64,000 nucleotides of DNA from Sanderia malayensis (GCA_013076295.1 RQOL01000709.1:62001-126000); one strand, 5' to 3'; counted from the stretch's first letter, positions 23,309 through 35,759 are shown. Notes: generated by a model from the letters alone, not told the origin. A program made the numbers and translations.

Positions 23309-24719
23309 TATATACTATTCTACGGTCACACGTGACCCGCCGACTGTCGAACAATGGGATCAAAGGAATTTCGTTGTATCCATAAAGGCTTTTTTCCTGG
23401 GGGTCAATAAGGGTGCAAATTGGTATCAAAATGATCGCTGCATTGTGCTGATGACAGTAAAGTATGTGGCTAATTTCTACTCCAAACGGTTCGGGAGTTA
23501 TGGCCCATTTTGTGTTCCGACCTTCTAGAAAGTTCCGAGGACGGAGTTAATGAGATGCAAAACGAACAGGGAGAAGCACGTGCTTTTTAGTTGAACGCGC
23601 GGCAACTTGCTCGGCATTAACCACGAATACGTGCCGGAAATCAATTGTAAAGACGTGTCAATTGTTCTCAGGACCTGTGGAGACAATGTGTGGACAATTA
23701 TTTCAAGGTATTTCGTTTATTCAATTGTTTTTGGGTGGAAATTATACGAGTTTTGTTTTGTTTAACTTCACGTTTTTCTTTCGGCTCCAGGGCCTAACCA
23801 AAACACGAAGACAATTTTGATTTTCTTGGGTCGTTCTGGGCCGATTTTTCCCATTTAAACTGTTGATAACTCTTTATTTACACGAGAACTAAAGTTATCT
23901 GGGGTTGTTTTTTTTTTTGCCGATTTTCCTCTGTTTTTGGACAGTTTTAGCCGAGTTTGGATTCTGCTGGAAAACACGAAATTTTCATGCGACACGCGTG
24001 TGTTTTGCATTCGGGAAAATTAAGTTTTAACCTGGCAAAACTTTGTTTTTTTCGCCCAAATACTTTCGATAAATGTTCGCCAAGCTATTAGCTTCATGTT
24101 GATATTTTCGTGGGGTGTGTAGGACAAAAATTGGCCACGTTAATTTAATTTGAAAGTTGGTGAATCGTGTTTTAAATGCTATTTTTTTGACGGGTTTGAT
24201 TTCAGGGCTATTTTTGATCAACAAAATCATGTCTTGGACTTCAAAAATGTACAACTAAAATTGCGAAAAGCATTTCAAATGCACCCAATTACTTTCGATA
24301 CTTATTCGCCAAGGTATCAGCTTCATGTTGGTGTAATTTGAGTTAAAATGGACAAAGTTTGACCAGGTTAGGGGAATTTTTGTGTTTTTAAAGTTGGCTG
24401 ATGAATAAATTTTTTCACGGCTTTGTTGTTGGGCTCCACTAAATACTCCCTTAAAATTCAAAACAACACTGTTAAGAAATGTGAATACTTTTATCGGGTT
24501 CGCTGTTTCCTCAGCTACAGTTTGATATAATTTTTATTAGAGATTGAGTTTAAATTTTCCAGGATTGATTAAATTTTTGAAGGCAACTTTTTTTTCAAAC
24601 TTCACACTGAAGCTATCAACCTTCGGCTTTCAGGGGGGCGGCAGGGTGGGCGCTGGGCGGTCGATTGCCAGGGGGGAAGATCCGACCTCCCACCTTTACT
24701 TTCTTTAGAAATATTGCGT

Positions 24720-25673
24720 CGTAGTATGTATTGTAGGGTATGTATTGTATGGTATTTATTGTAGGGTATGTATTGTAGGGTATGTATTGTAGGGTATGTA
24801 TTGTAGGGTATGTATTGTAGGGTATGTTATGTAGGGTATGTATCGTAGGGTATGTATTGTAGGGTATGTTATGTAGGGTATGTATCGTAGGGTATTTATT
24901 GTAGGGTATGTATTGTAAGGTATGTATTCTAGGGTATGTATTGTAGGGTATGTTATGTAGGGTATGTATCGTAGGGTATGTTATGTAGGGTATGTATTGT
25001 AGGGTATGTATTGTAGGGTATGTATTGTAAGGTATGTATTGTAAGGTATGTATTGTAAGGTATGTATCGTAGGGTATGTATTGTAGGGTATGTATTGTAG
25101 GGTATGTATTGTAGGGTATGTAATGTAGGGTATGTTATGTAGGGTATGTATTGTAGGGTATGTTATGTAGGGTATGTTTGTAGGGTTTGTATTGTAGGGT
25201 ATGTTATGTAGGGTATGTATTGTAGGGTATGTATTGTAGGGTATGTTATGTAGGGTATGTATTGTAGGGTATGTATTGTAGGGTATGTTATGTAGGGTAT
25301 GTATTTTAGGGTATGTATTGTAAGGTATGTATTGTAAGGTATGTATTGTAAGGTATGTATCGTAGGGTATGTATTGTAGGGTATGTATTGTAGGGTATGT
25401 ATTGTAGGGTATGTAATGTAGGGTATGTTATGTAGGGTATGTATTGTAGGGTATGTTATGTAGGGTATGTTTGTAGGGTTTGTATTGTAGGGTATGTTAT
25501 GTAGGGTATGTATTGTAGGGTATGTATTGTAGGGTATGTTATGTAGGGTATGTATTGTAGGGTATGTATTGTAGGGTATGTTATGTAGGGTATGTATTTT
25601 AGGGTATGTATTGTAGGGTATGTATTGTAGGGTATGTATTGTAGGGTATGTATGTATGTATGTATGTATGTAT
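24720..25673 (+). repeat. Minisatellite of E1
   Basis: About 68 units of 14 bp, consensus TATGTATTGTAGGG, with variants such as TATGTTATGTAGGG. Two blocks of roughly 280 bp around 25060-25600 repeat the same order of variants, showing segmental amplification. Confidence 0.95.
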
Positions 25674-25777
25674 GGGCATGAGCGGCAGCGAATGCAGCGC
25701 GCGAAGCGCGCCAACCAGATTAAGCTTTGTTTACTTGATGGGCTCCGGGGAGGGAGCGAAGCGACCGAACCCGGCTC
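25674..25777 (+). other. First, inactivated tail in E1
   Basis: Has the GCGCGC-GAA-GCGCGC hairpin and a CCGGG/CCCGG stem, but ends GGCTCATG instead of GGCTAG. The same altered end occurs in the first tails at 31301-31404, 35440-35546 and 59681-59784, so the change is ancestral. Confidence 0.65.
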
Positions 25778-25915
25778 ATGTATGTATGTATGTATGTATG
25801 TATGTATGTATGTATGTATGTATGTATGTATGTATGTATGTATGTATGTATGTATGTATGTAGGTATGTATGTATGTATGTATGTATGTATGTATGTATG
25901 CATGTATGTATGTAT
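25778..25915 (+). repeat. TATG microsatellite
   Basis: About 34 copies of TATG between the two tails, with occasional TAGG and CATG variants. Equivalent tracts lie at 31405-31537, 56886-56941 and 59785-59854. Confidence 0.95.
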
Positions 25916-26022
25916 GGGCATGAGCGGCAGCGAATGCAGCGCGCGATTCGCGCCAACCACATTAAGCTTTTTGAGCTTGGTGGACTCCGGGGAGGGAGCG
26001 TAGCGACCGGGCCCCCGGCTAG
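25916..26022 (+). other. Second, terminal tail of E1
   Basis: GGGCATGAGCGG ... GGGCCCCCGGCTAG. The first hairpin is altered (GCGCGA-T-TCGCGC) but still self-complementary. CTAG at 26019-26022 is followed at once by TCTCTTATATAATA, the start of E2. Confidence 0.7.
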
Positions 26023-26136
26023 TCTCTTATATAATAAAATGTGATCACACGTAACCCGCCGATTCTGAACAATGACCTATTGTTTCTTGAACAATGACCA
26101 TTGTCTTTTGAACAATCGACGTTCTACCGAACAATG
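26023..26136 (+). promoter_or_regulatory. 5' terminus of E2 with four AACAAT iterons
   Basis: AACAAT begins at 26068, 26090, 26111 and 26130 (spacings 22, 21 and 19 bp), interleaved with inverted ATTGTT/ATTGTC motifs. This is the fullest iteron array in the window. Confidence 0.6.
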
Positions 26137-26286
26137 GGATCAAAGGAAATTCGTTGTAATCAAAAAGGCTTTTTTCCTGGGGGTCAATAAGGGTGCAAAT
26201 TGGTATAGAAATGATCGCTGCATTGTGCTGATGACAGTAAAGCTTTCCGCTAATTTCTACTCCAAGCGGTTCGGGAGTTATGGCCC

Positions 26287-29200
26287 ATTTTGTGTTCCGA
26301 CCTTCTAGAAAGTTCCGAGGACGGAGTTAATGAGATGCAAAACGAGCAGGGAGAAGCACGTGTTTTTTAGTTGAACGGGCGGCAAGTTGCTCGGATTTAA
26401 ACGTGAATACGTGCCGGAAATCAATTGTAAAGACATGTCAATTGTTCTCAGGACCTGTGGAGACAATGTGTGGACAATTATTTCAAGGTATTTCTTTTAT
26501 TTCAATGTTTTTGGCTGAAAATAGCACGAGTTTTGTTTTGTTTAACCTCACGTTTTTCTTTCGGCTCGAGGGCCTAACCAAAACACGAAGACAATTTTGA
26601 TTTTCTCGGGTCGTTCTGGCCCGATTTTTCCAATTTAAACTTTCGATAACTGTTTATTTACACAAGAACTAAAGTTATATGGCTTTGATTTTTTTGTTTT
26701 GTTGATTTTCCTCTGTTTTTGGACAGTTTTAGCCGAGTTTGGATTTTGCTGAAAAGCACGAAATTTTCAAGCAACATGCGTGTGTTTTGCATTTGCGAAA
26801 ATTAATTTTTAACTTGCCAAAACTTTGTTTTTTCCACCCAAATACTTTCGATAAATGTTGGCCAAGCTATTAGCTTCTTTTTGATATTTTCGTGGGGTGT
26901 GTAGGACTAAAATTGGCCACGTTAATTTAATTTGAAACTTGGTGAATCGTGTTTTAAATGCTATTTTTTTCACGGGTTTGATTTCAGGGCTATTTTTGAT
27001 CAACAAAATCATGTCTTGGACTTCAAAAATGTACAACTAAAATTGCGAAAAGCATTTCAAATGCACCCAATTACTTTCGATACTTATTCGCCAAGGTATC
27101 AGCTTCATGTTGGTGTAATTTGAGTTAAAATGGACAAAGTTTGACCAAGTTAGGGGAATTTTTGTGTTTTTAAAGTTGGCTGATGAATAAATTTTTTCAC
27201 GGCTTTGTTGTTGGGCTCCACTAAATACTCCCTTAAAATTCAAAACAACACTGTTAAGTAATGTGAATACTTTTATCGGGTTCGCTGTTTCCTCAGCTAC
27301 AGTTTGATATAATTTTTATAAGAGATTGAGTTTAAATTTTCCCGGATTAATTAAATTTTTGAAGACAACCTTTTTTTTCAAACTTCACACTGAAGCTATC
27401 AACCTTCGGCTTTCAGGGGGGCGGCAGGGTGGGCGCTGGGCGGTCGATTGCCAGGGGGGAAGATCCGACCTCCCACCTTTACTTTCTTTAGAAATGTTGC
27501 GTCGTAGTATGTATTGTAGGGTATGTATTGTAGGGTATTTTTTGTGGGGTATGTATTGTATGGTATTTATTGTAGGGTAAGTATTGTAGGGTATGTATTG
27601 TACGGTATGTTATGTAGGGTATGTGTTGTAGGGTATGTATTGTAGGGTATTTATTGTAGGGTATTTATTGTAGGGTATGTATTGTATGGTATTTATTGTA
27701 GGGTTTGAATTTTGTGTTCCGACCTTCTAGAAAGTTCCGAGGACGGAGTTAATGAGATGCAAAACGAGCAGGGAGAAGCACGTGTTTTTTAGTTGAACGG
27801 GCGGCAAGTTGCTCGGATTTAAACGTGAATACGTGCCGGAAATCAATTGTAAAGACATGTCAATTGTTCTCAGGACCTGTGGAGACAATGTGTGGACAAT
27901 TATTTCAAGGTATTTCTTTTATTTCAATGTTTTTGGCTGAAAATAGCACGAGTTTTGTTTTGTTTAACCTCACGTTTTTCTTTCGGCTCGAGGGCCTAAC
28001 CAAAACACGAAGACAATTTTGATTTTCTCGGGTCGTTCTGGCCCGATTTTTCCAATTTAAACTTTCGATAACTGTTTATTTACACAAGAACTAAAGTTAT
28101 ATGGCTTTGATTTTTTTGTTTTGTTGATTTTCCTCTGTTTTTGGACAGTTTTAGCCGAGTTTGGATTTTGCTGAAAAGCACGAAATTTTCAAGCAACATG
28201 CGTGTGTTTTGCATTTGCGAAAATTAATTTTTAACTTGCCAAAACTTTGTTTTTTCCACCCAAATACTTTCGATAAATGTTGGCCAAGCTATTAGCTTCA
28301 TTTTGATATTTTCGTGGGGTGTGTAGGACTAAAATTGGCCACGTTAATTTAATTTGAAACTTGGTGAATCGTGTTTTAAATGCTATTTTTTTCACGGGTT
28401 TGATTTCAGGGCTATTTTTGATCAACAAAATCATGTCTTGGACTTCAAAAATGTACAACTAAAATTGCGAAAAGCATTTCAAATGCACCCAATTACTTTC
28501 GATACTTATTCGCCAAGGTATCAGCTTCATGTTGGTGTAATTTGAGTTAAAATGGACAAAGTTTGACCAAGTTAGGGGAATTTTTGTGTTTTTAAAGTTG
28601 GCTGATGAATAAATTTTTTCACGGCTTTGTTGTTGGGCTCCACTAAATACTCCCTTAAAATTCAAAACAACACTGTTAAGTAATGTGAATACTTTTATCG
28701 GGTTCGCTGTTTCCTCAGCTACAGTTTGATATAATTTTTATAAGAGATTGAGTTTAAATTTTCCCGGATTAATTAAATTTTTGAAGACAACCTTTTTTTT
28801 CAAACTTCACACTGAAGCTATCAACCTTCGGCTTTCAGGGGGGCGGCAGGGTGGGCGCTGGGCGGTCGATTGCCAGGGGGGAAGATCCGACCTCCCACCT
28901 TTACTTTCTTTAGAAATGTTGCGTCGTAGTATGTATTGTAGGGTATGTATTGTAGGGTATTTTTTGTGGGGTATGTATTGTATGGTATTTATTGTAGGGT
29001 AAGTATTGTAGGGTATGTATTGTACGGTATGTTATGTAGGGTATGTGTTGTAGGGTATGTATTGTAGGGTATTTATTGTAGGGTATTTATTGTAGGGTAT
29101 GTATTGTATGGTATTTATTGTAGGGTTTGAATTTTGTGTTCCGACCTTCTAGAAAGTTCCGAGGACGGAGTTAATGAGATGCAAAACGAGCAGGGAGAAG

Positions 29201-30552
29201 CACGTGTTTTTTAGTTGAACGGGCGGCAAGTTGCTCGGATTTAAACGTGAATACGTGCCGGAAATCAATTGTAAAGACATGTCAATTGTTCTCAGGACCT
29301 GTGGAGACAATGTGTGGACAATTATTTCAAGGTATTTCTTTTATTTCAATGTTTTTGGCTGAAAATAGCACGAGTTTTGTTCTGTTTAACCTCACGTTTT
29401 TCTTTCGGCTCGAGGGCCTAACCAAAACACGAAGACAATTTTGATTTTCTCGGGTCGTTCTGGCCCGATTTTTCCAATTTAAACTTTCGATAACTGTTTA
29501 TTTACACAAGCACTAAAGTTATATGGCTTTGATTTTTTTGTTTTGTTGATTTTCCTCTGTTTTTGGACAGTTTTAGCCGAGTTTGGATTTTGCTGAAAAG
29601 CACGAAATTTTCAAGCAACATGCGTGTGTTTTGCATTTGCGAAAATTAATTTTTAACTTGCCAAAACTTTGTTTTTTCCACCCAAATACTTTCGATAAAT
29701 GTTGGCCAAGCTATTAGCTTCATTTTGATATTTTCGTGGGGTGTGTAGGACTAAAATTGGCCACGTTAATTTAATTTGAAACTTGGTGAATCGTGTTTTA
29801 AATGCTATTTTTTTCACGGGTTTGATTTCAGGGCTATTTTTGATCAACAAAATCATGTCTTGGACTTCAAAAATGTACAACTAAAATTGCGAAAAGCATT
29901 TCAAATGCACCCAATTACTTTCGATACTTATTCGCCAAGGTATCAGCTTCATGTTGGTGTAATTTGAGTTAAAATGGACAAAGTTTGACCAAGTTAGGGG
30001 AATTTTTGTGTTTTTAAAGTTGGCTGATGAATAAATTTTTTCACGGCTTTGTTGTTGGGCTCCACTAAATACTCCCTTAAAATTCAAAACAACACTGTTA
30101 AGTAATGTGAATACTTTTATCGGGTTCGCTGTTTCCTCAGCTACTGTTTGATATAATTTTTATAAGAGATTGAGTTTAAATTTTCCCGGATTAATTAAAT
30201 TTTTGAAGGCAACCTTTTTTTTCAAACTTCACACTGAAGCTATCAACCTTCGGCTTTCAGGGGGCGGCAGGGTGGGCGCTGGGCGGTCGATTGCCAGGGG
30301 GGAAGATCCGACCTCCCACCTTTACTTTCTTTAGAAATGTTGCGTCGTAGTATGTATTGTAGGGTATGTATTGTAGGGTATTTTTTGTGGGGTATGTATT
30401 GTATGGTATTTATTGTAGGGTAAATATTGTAGGGTATGTATTGTAGGGTATGTATAGTAGGGTATGTTATGTAAGGTATGTATTGTAGGGTATTTATTGT
30501 AGGGTATTTATTGTAGGGTATGTATTGTAAGGTATTCATTGTAGGGTATGCA
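26287..30552 (+). repeat. 1,422-bp tandem triplication
   Basis: Units start at 26287, 27709 and 29131, each at ATTTTGTGTTCC. The junctions fuse a minisatellite unit directly to the middle of the non-coding region, so units 2 and 3 lack the 5' terminus. Units differ by only a handful of bases (for example AAGAAC/AAGCAC, AGCTTCT/AGCTTCA), so the event is recent. Confidence 0.92.
27507..27706 (+). repeat. Minisatellite, triplication unit 1
   Basis: About 14 units of TATGTATTGTAGGG type, repeated with the same variants at 28929-29128 in unit 2. Confidence 0.9.
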
Positions 30553-31300
30553 TTGTGGGGTATGTATCGTAGGGTATGTATTGTAGGGTATGTATTGTAG
30601 GGTATGTATTGTAGGGTATGTAATGTAGGGTATGTATTGTAGGGTATGTATGTAGGGTATGTATTGTAGGGTATGTATTGTAGGGTATTTATTGTAGGGT
30701 ATGTATTGCAGGGTATGTATTGTAGGGTTTGTATGGTAGGGTATGTATTGTAAGGTATGTATTGTAGGGTATGTATTGTAGGGTATGTATTGTAGGGTAT
30801 GTATTGTAGGGTATGTTATGTAGGGTATGTATGTAGGGTATGTATTGTAGGCTATTTTTTGTAGGGTTTGTATTGTAGGCTTTGTATTGTAGGGTATGTA
30901 TTGTAGGGTATGTATCGTAGGGTATGTATTGTAGGGTATGTATTGTAGGGTATTTATTGTAGGGTATGTATTGTAGGGTATGTATTGTAGGGTATGTATT
31001 GTAGGGTTTGTATGGTAGGGTATGTATTGTAAGGTATGTATTGTAGGGTATGTATTGTAGGGTATGTATTGTAGGGTATGTATTGTAGGGTATGTTATGT
31101 AGGGTATGTATGTAGGGTATGTATTGTAGGGTATGTATTGTAAGGTATGTAGTGTAGGGTATGTATTGTAGGGTATGTATTGTAGGGTATGTATTGTAGG
31201 GTATGTATTGTAGGGTCTGTATTGTAGGGTGTGTATGTAGGGTATGCATTGTAGGGTATGTATTGTAGGGTATTTATTGTAGGGTATGTATGTATGTATC
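30349..31300 (+). repeat. Minisatellite of E2, third block
   Basis: About 68 units of the 14-bp repeat. A block with the order TATTGCA/TTTGTATGG variants around 30640-30830 recurs around 30950-31110, so parts have been duplicated. Confidence 0.93.
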
Positions 31301-31404
31301 GGCATGAGCGGCAGCGAATGCATCGTGCGAAGCGCGCCAACCAGATTAAGCTTGGTCTACTTGACGGGCTCCGGGGAAGGAACGAAGCGACCGAACCCGG
31401 CCCA
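31301..31404 (+). other. First, inactivated tail in E2
   Basis: Ends CCGAACCCGGCCCATG in place of CTAG, as in the other first tails, and passes into a TATG tract (31405-31537). Confidence 0.65.
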
Positions 31405-33100
31405 TGTATGTATGTATTTATGTATGTATGTATGTATGTATGTATGTATGTATGTATGTATGTATGTATGTATGTATGTATGTAGGTATGTAGGTATGTA
31501 TGTAGGTATGTATGTATGTATGTATGTATGTATGTATGGGCATGAGCGGGAGCGAATGCAGCGCGCGAAGCGCGCCAGCCACATTAAACTTTTTGTACTG
31601 GACGGGCTCCGGGAAGCGAGTGTAGCGAGTGCCCCCGGCTAGTCTATATATACTATTCTACGATCACACGTGACCCGCCGACTGTGAACAATGCCCATTG
31701 TCTTTTGAACAATTGACGTTCGAAAAAACAATGGGATCAAATGAATTTCCTTGATATCATAAAGGCTTTTTTTCTGGGGCTCAATAAGGGTGCAAATTGG
31801 TATCAAACTGATCGCTGCATTGTGCTGATCAAAGTAAAGTATGTGGCTAATTTCTACTCCAAACTGTTCGGGAGTTATGGCCCATTTCGTGTTCCGACTT
31901 TCTAGAAAGTTCCGAGGACGGAGTTAATGAGATGCAAAGGAGCAGGGAGAAGCACGTGTTTTTTTAGTTGAACGGGCGGCAAGTTGCTCGGCTTTAACCA
32001 CAAATACGTGCCGGAAATCAATTGTAAAGACGTGTCAATTGTTGTCAGGACCTGTGGAAACAATTGGTGGACAATTATTTCAAGGTATTTCCTTTATTCA
32101 ATTGTTTTTGGCTTTAAACAGCACGAGTTTTGTTTTGTTTAACCTCACGTTTTTCTTTCGGCTCGAGGGCCTAACCAAAACACGAAGACAATTTTGATTT
32201 TCTCGGGTCGTTCTGGGCCGATTTTGTCCATTTAAACTTTCGATAACTGTTTATTTACACGAGAACTAAAGTTATATGGCTTTGTTTTTTTTTGTTTTCT
32301 TGATTGTCCTCTGTTCTTGGACAATTTTGCCGAGTTTGGGTTTTGCTGAAAATCACGAGATTTTCAAGCAACACGCGTGTGTTTTGCATTTGCGAAAATT
32401 AATTTTTAATCTGCCAAAACTTTGTTTTTTTCACTCAAATACTTTCGATAAATGTTCGCCAAGCTATTAGCTTCATTTTCATATTTTCGTGGGTTCTGTA
32501 GGACGAAAATTCGCCACGTTAATTTAATTTGAATGTTGGTGAATCGTGTTTTAAATGCTATTTTTTGCAGGGGTTTGATTTCAGGGCTATTTTTGATCAA
32601 CAAAATCATGTCTTGGACTTCAAAAATGTACAACTAAAATTGTGAAAAGTATTTCCAATGCACCCAATTACTTTTGATACTTATTCGCCAACGTATCAGA
32701 TTCATGTTGGTGTAATTTGAGTTAAAATGGACAAAGTTTGACCAAGCTAGGTGATTTTTTGTGTTTTTAAAGTTGGCTGATGAATAAATTTTTCCACGGC
32801 TTTCGTGTTGGGCTGCACTAAATACTTTCTTAAATTCAAAAGAAAGTGTTAAGAAATGTGAATATATTTATCGGATTCGCTGTTTCCTTAGCTACAGTTT
32901 GATATATTTTTTATTAGAGATTGAGTTTAAATTTTCCAAGATTGATTAAATTTTTGAAGGAAACTTTTTTTTTCAAACTTCACACTGAAGCTATCAACCT
33001 TCGGCTTTCAGGGGGGCGGCAGGGTGGGCGCAGGGCGGTCGATTGTCAGGGGGAAGATTCGAGTTCCCACCTTTACTTTCTTTAGAAATGTTGCGTCGTA

Positions 33101-33452
33101 GTACGTATTGTAGGGTATGTATGGTAGGGTATGTAGTGTAGGGTATGCATTGTAGGGTATGTATTGTAGGGTATGTATTGTAGGATATGTATTGTAGGAT
33201 ATGTATTGTAGGGTATGTATTGTAGGGTATGTCTCGTAGGGTATGCTATGTAGGGTATGTATTGTAGGGTATGTATTGTAGGGTATGTAGGGTAGGGTAT
33301 GTATTGTAGGGTATGTTATGTAGGGTATGTATTGTATGGTATTTATTGTAGGGTATGTATTGTAGGGTATGTATTGTAGGGTATGTATTGTAGGGTATGT
33401 ATAGTAGGGTATGTTATTTAGGGTATGTATTGTAGGGTATGTATGTATGTAT
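33101..33452 (+). repeat. Minisatellite of E3
   Basis: About 25 units of the 14-bp repeat beginning after GAAATGTTGCGTCGTAG. Confidence 0.93.
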
Positions 33453-33559
33453 CGGCATGAGCGGTAGCGAATGCAGCGTGCGAAGCGTGCCAACCACATT
33501 AAACTTTTGTTGCTTGGGGGGCTCCGGGGAGGGAGCGTAGCGACCGAGCCCCCGGCTAG
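33453..33559 (+). other. Terminal tail of E3
   Basis: Hairpin arms read GCGTGC-GAA-GCGTGC, pairing with two G-T pairs. It ends GAGCCCCCGGCTAG, followed by TCTATCTAATATTA of E4. Confidence 0.7.
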
Positions 33560-34972
33560 TCTATCTAATATTACTATACTACGTGGTCACGTGACGGTGG
33601 CGAAACTCTGGCCAAAACAATAGATTCGACCGGAAACAATAGGTCGAACGCCCCAAAACAATGGGCCGAAACGGCGAACCGTGTAATCAACAAGGCTTTT
33701 TTGAATGGAGGAGGACAAGGTTGGCACTTGCATGGAAAGCCTCCATTTCTAGAGTAGAAAAAAGTTATCTATTTTTGGAAGCCTATTTTAAAAGAATTTT
33801 TGAGTTATTCCATTAATTATTCCACTAATTGTGCTATCACGAAAAAATGACGGCTTACGCTGGCGAAACTTCCAAATTCGCGTCCCCAACTCCATTTTCG
33901 AAAAGAGTATTCGCTCTTCATGTGACCCGTTTCGCCTTTTCCTGCAATTTGATTGGCTCTTTCGCAACTTCACGTGAACAGTGACGCGTTTTTCGTTATC
34001 ATGCAAATTTGCCCTCGGCAGGCAGCAGGTACTTTTGGAGAAGACGCGTGTTTTTGTTTTGCACACAAAAAGTGAGGTGGGCGCCTTTCAAAGTGTTTTA
34101 CCAGCTGAATTATCTTTGTAAAGAGCTCTTAATTGTTTGAAAGACCCCTGGAGAGTTGCAGGAAACAATAGAGAACACAGGTGATAGCTTTGTTTTGTTT
34201 TTTGAATGAAATAGTTGTGGGTTTTGTAGTAGGCGACCGCCATTGTTGCTTTGGCATGCTAACAATGTTTAGGCCATGGTCAAAGTTTTGAATTTTTCCG
34301 GCCCTATTTGCACGATTTTCCCCATTTAAATTTTTGACAAGTGTTGTCTGATAACACAACTAAAATAATGTGTTGTTTTTTTTGTTTTTTTTTCTGTTTT
34401 TTTACGATTTCCAACAAAGTTGCTTTTCACTCGGGAAGGAGCAATTTTTCACGCAACACGCGTTGTTTTTGCATTTGCGAAAATTCAATTTTAGCCTGCC
34501 ACAACTGATTATTTTTTACCCAAACACTTTCGATAATTGTTCCCCAACATATTACCTTCATGTTGATGTTTTTTGAGTTCAACTGGGTCACTATTTGCCA
34601 CGGTAAATACTATTTTCACTTGCTAAAATGTGTTCAAAGGTTTTGCTTTTTGCACGGCTCCGAAATTTCATTCAAACCACTTCCACCAAATGGTCTCTAA
34701 GAATTCAGCATTACTTATTTAAGAGATGAGACTATTTGCAACGTGTTCGCTGTTTCCTTAGCTACAGTTTGATATAATTTTTATTACAGATTGAGTTTAA
34801 ATTTTCCAGGATGGATTAAATTTTTGAAAGCACCTTTTTTTTCAAACTTCACACTGAAGCTATCAACTTCCACAAACAGCTTTCAGGGGGGCAGCGTGGA
34901 TGCGGGGCGGTCGCTTGGCAGGGGGAAGATTCGACCTCCCACCTTTACTTTCTTTAGAAATGTTGCGTCGTA
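33560..34972 (+). promoter_or_regulatory. Divergent 5' region of E4 with AACAAT iterons
   Basis: The first kilobase differs strongly from other copies, yet it keeps the GTCACGTGAC palindrome and three AACAAT motifs at 33616, 33635 and 33657 (19 and 22 bp apart). The last 230 bp rejoin the family consensus. No coding region is seen. Confidence 0.6.
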
Positions 34973-35439
34973 ATATGTATTGTAGGGTATGTATTGTAGG
35001 GTATGTATTGTAGGGTATGTATGGTAAGGTATGTATTGTAGGGTATGTATTGTAGGGCATGTATGGTAGGGCATGTATGGTAGGGTATGTATTGTAGGGT
35101 TATGTATTGTAGGGTATGTATTGTAGGGTATGTATGGTAAGGTATGTATTGTAGGGTATGTATGGTAGGGTATGTATTGTAGGGTTATGTATTGTAGGGT
35201 ATCTATTGTAGGGTATGTATTGTAGGGTATGTATTGTAAGGTATGTATTGTAGGGTATGTATGGTAGGGTATGTATTGTAGGGTTATGTATTGTAGGGTA
35301 TCTATTGTAGGGTATGTATTGTAGGGTATGTATTGTAGGGTATCTATTGTAGGGTATGTATTGTAGGGTATGTATTGTAGGGTTTGTATTGTAGGGTATG
35401 TATTGTAGGGTATGTATTGTAGGGTATGTATGTATGTAT
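34973..35439 (+). repeat. Minisatellite of E4, first block
   Basis: About 33 units of the 14-bp repeat with frequent TATGTATGGTAGGG variants and a few 15-bp units with an extra T. Confidence 0.93.
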
Positions 35440-35546
35440 GGGCATGAGCGGCAGAGAATGCAGCTTGCGTAGCGCGCCAACCAGATTAAGCTTTGTTTAC
35501 TTGATGGCCTCCGGGGAGGGAGCGAAGCGACCGAACCCGTCTCATG
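35440..35546 (+). other. Inactivated first tail in E4
   Basis: GGGCATGAGCGG to CCGAACCCGTCTCATG, then TATG repeats (35547-35700). It lies upstream of the Rep-helicase gene, where a working 3' end would cut the gene off the element; its CTAG is lost. Confidence 0.65.
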
Positions 35547-35759
35547 TATGTATGTATGTATGTATATATGTAGGGTATGTATGTAGGATATGTATGTAGG
35601 ATATGTATGTATGTATGTATGTAGGGTATGTATGCAGGGTATGTATGTATGTATGTATGTAGGGTATGTATGTAGGGTATGTATATTATGTATAGTATTT
35701 ATATATAGTATATAGGGTATGTATTGATGTATATATTTATGTATAGTATCTATAGTAAG

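Larger units (their letters stand above)
23309..26022 (+). mobile_element. Non-autonomous Helitron E1 (2.7 kb)
   Basis: Starts TATATACTATTC right after the CTAG of C (a few bases of the usual TCTATATATA are missing) and ends CTAG at 26019-26022. Order: 1.4 kb non-coding 5' region, minisatellite (24720-25673), a first tail lacking CTAG (25674-25777), TATG microsatellite (25778-25915) and a second tail with CTAG. No transposase, so it would depend on Rep-helicase supplied elsewhere. Confidence 0.8.
26023..31642 (+). mobile_element. Non-autonomous Helitron E2 with internal triplication (5.6 kb)
   Basis: Starts TCTCTTATATAATA and ends CTAG at 31639-31642. It contains the 5' terminus, three tandem near-identical 1,422-bp blocks each made of non-coding region plus minisatellite, a longer third minisatellite (30349-31300), first tail, TATG tract and terminal tail (31538-31642). 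No coding capacity for transposition. Confidence 0.8.
31643..33559 (+). mobile_element. Non-autonomous Helitron E3 (1.9 kb)
   Basis: Starts TCTATATATACTATTC after CTAG and ends CTAG at 33556-33559. AACAAT motifs at 31687, 31708 and 31727 (21 and 19 bp apart). It has a single tail preceded by minisatellite (33101-33452) and no TATG-separated double tail, so it is the simplest complete copy here. Confidence 0.82.

Noticed and set aside
24720..25673. Telomere-like TAGGG repeats
   Set aside because: The unit is 14 bp, not TTAGGG, and lies inside transposons; a subtelomeric position cannot be judged from here.
25648..26044. Frames coding for Cys-Met-Tyr-Val repeats, or His-Thr-Tyr-Ile on the other strand
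   Set aside because: Translation of the TATG microsatellite.
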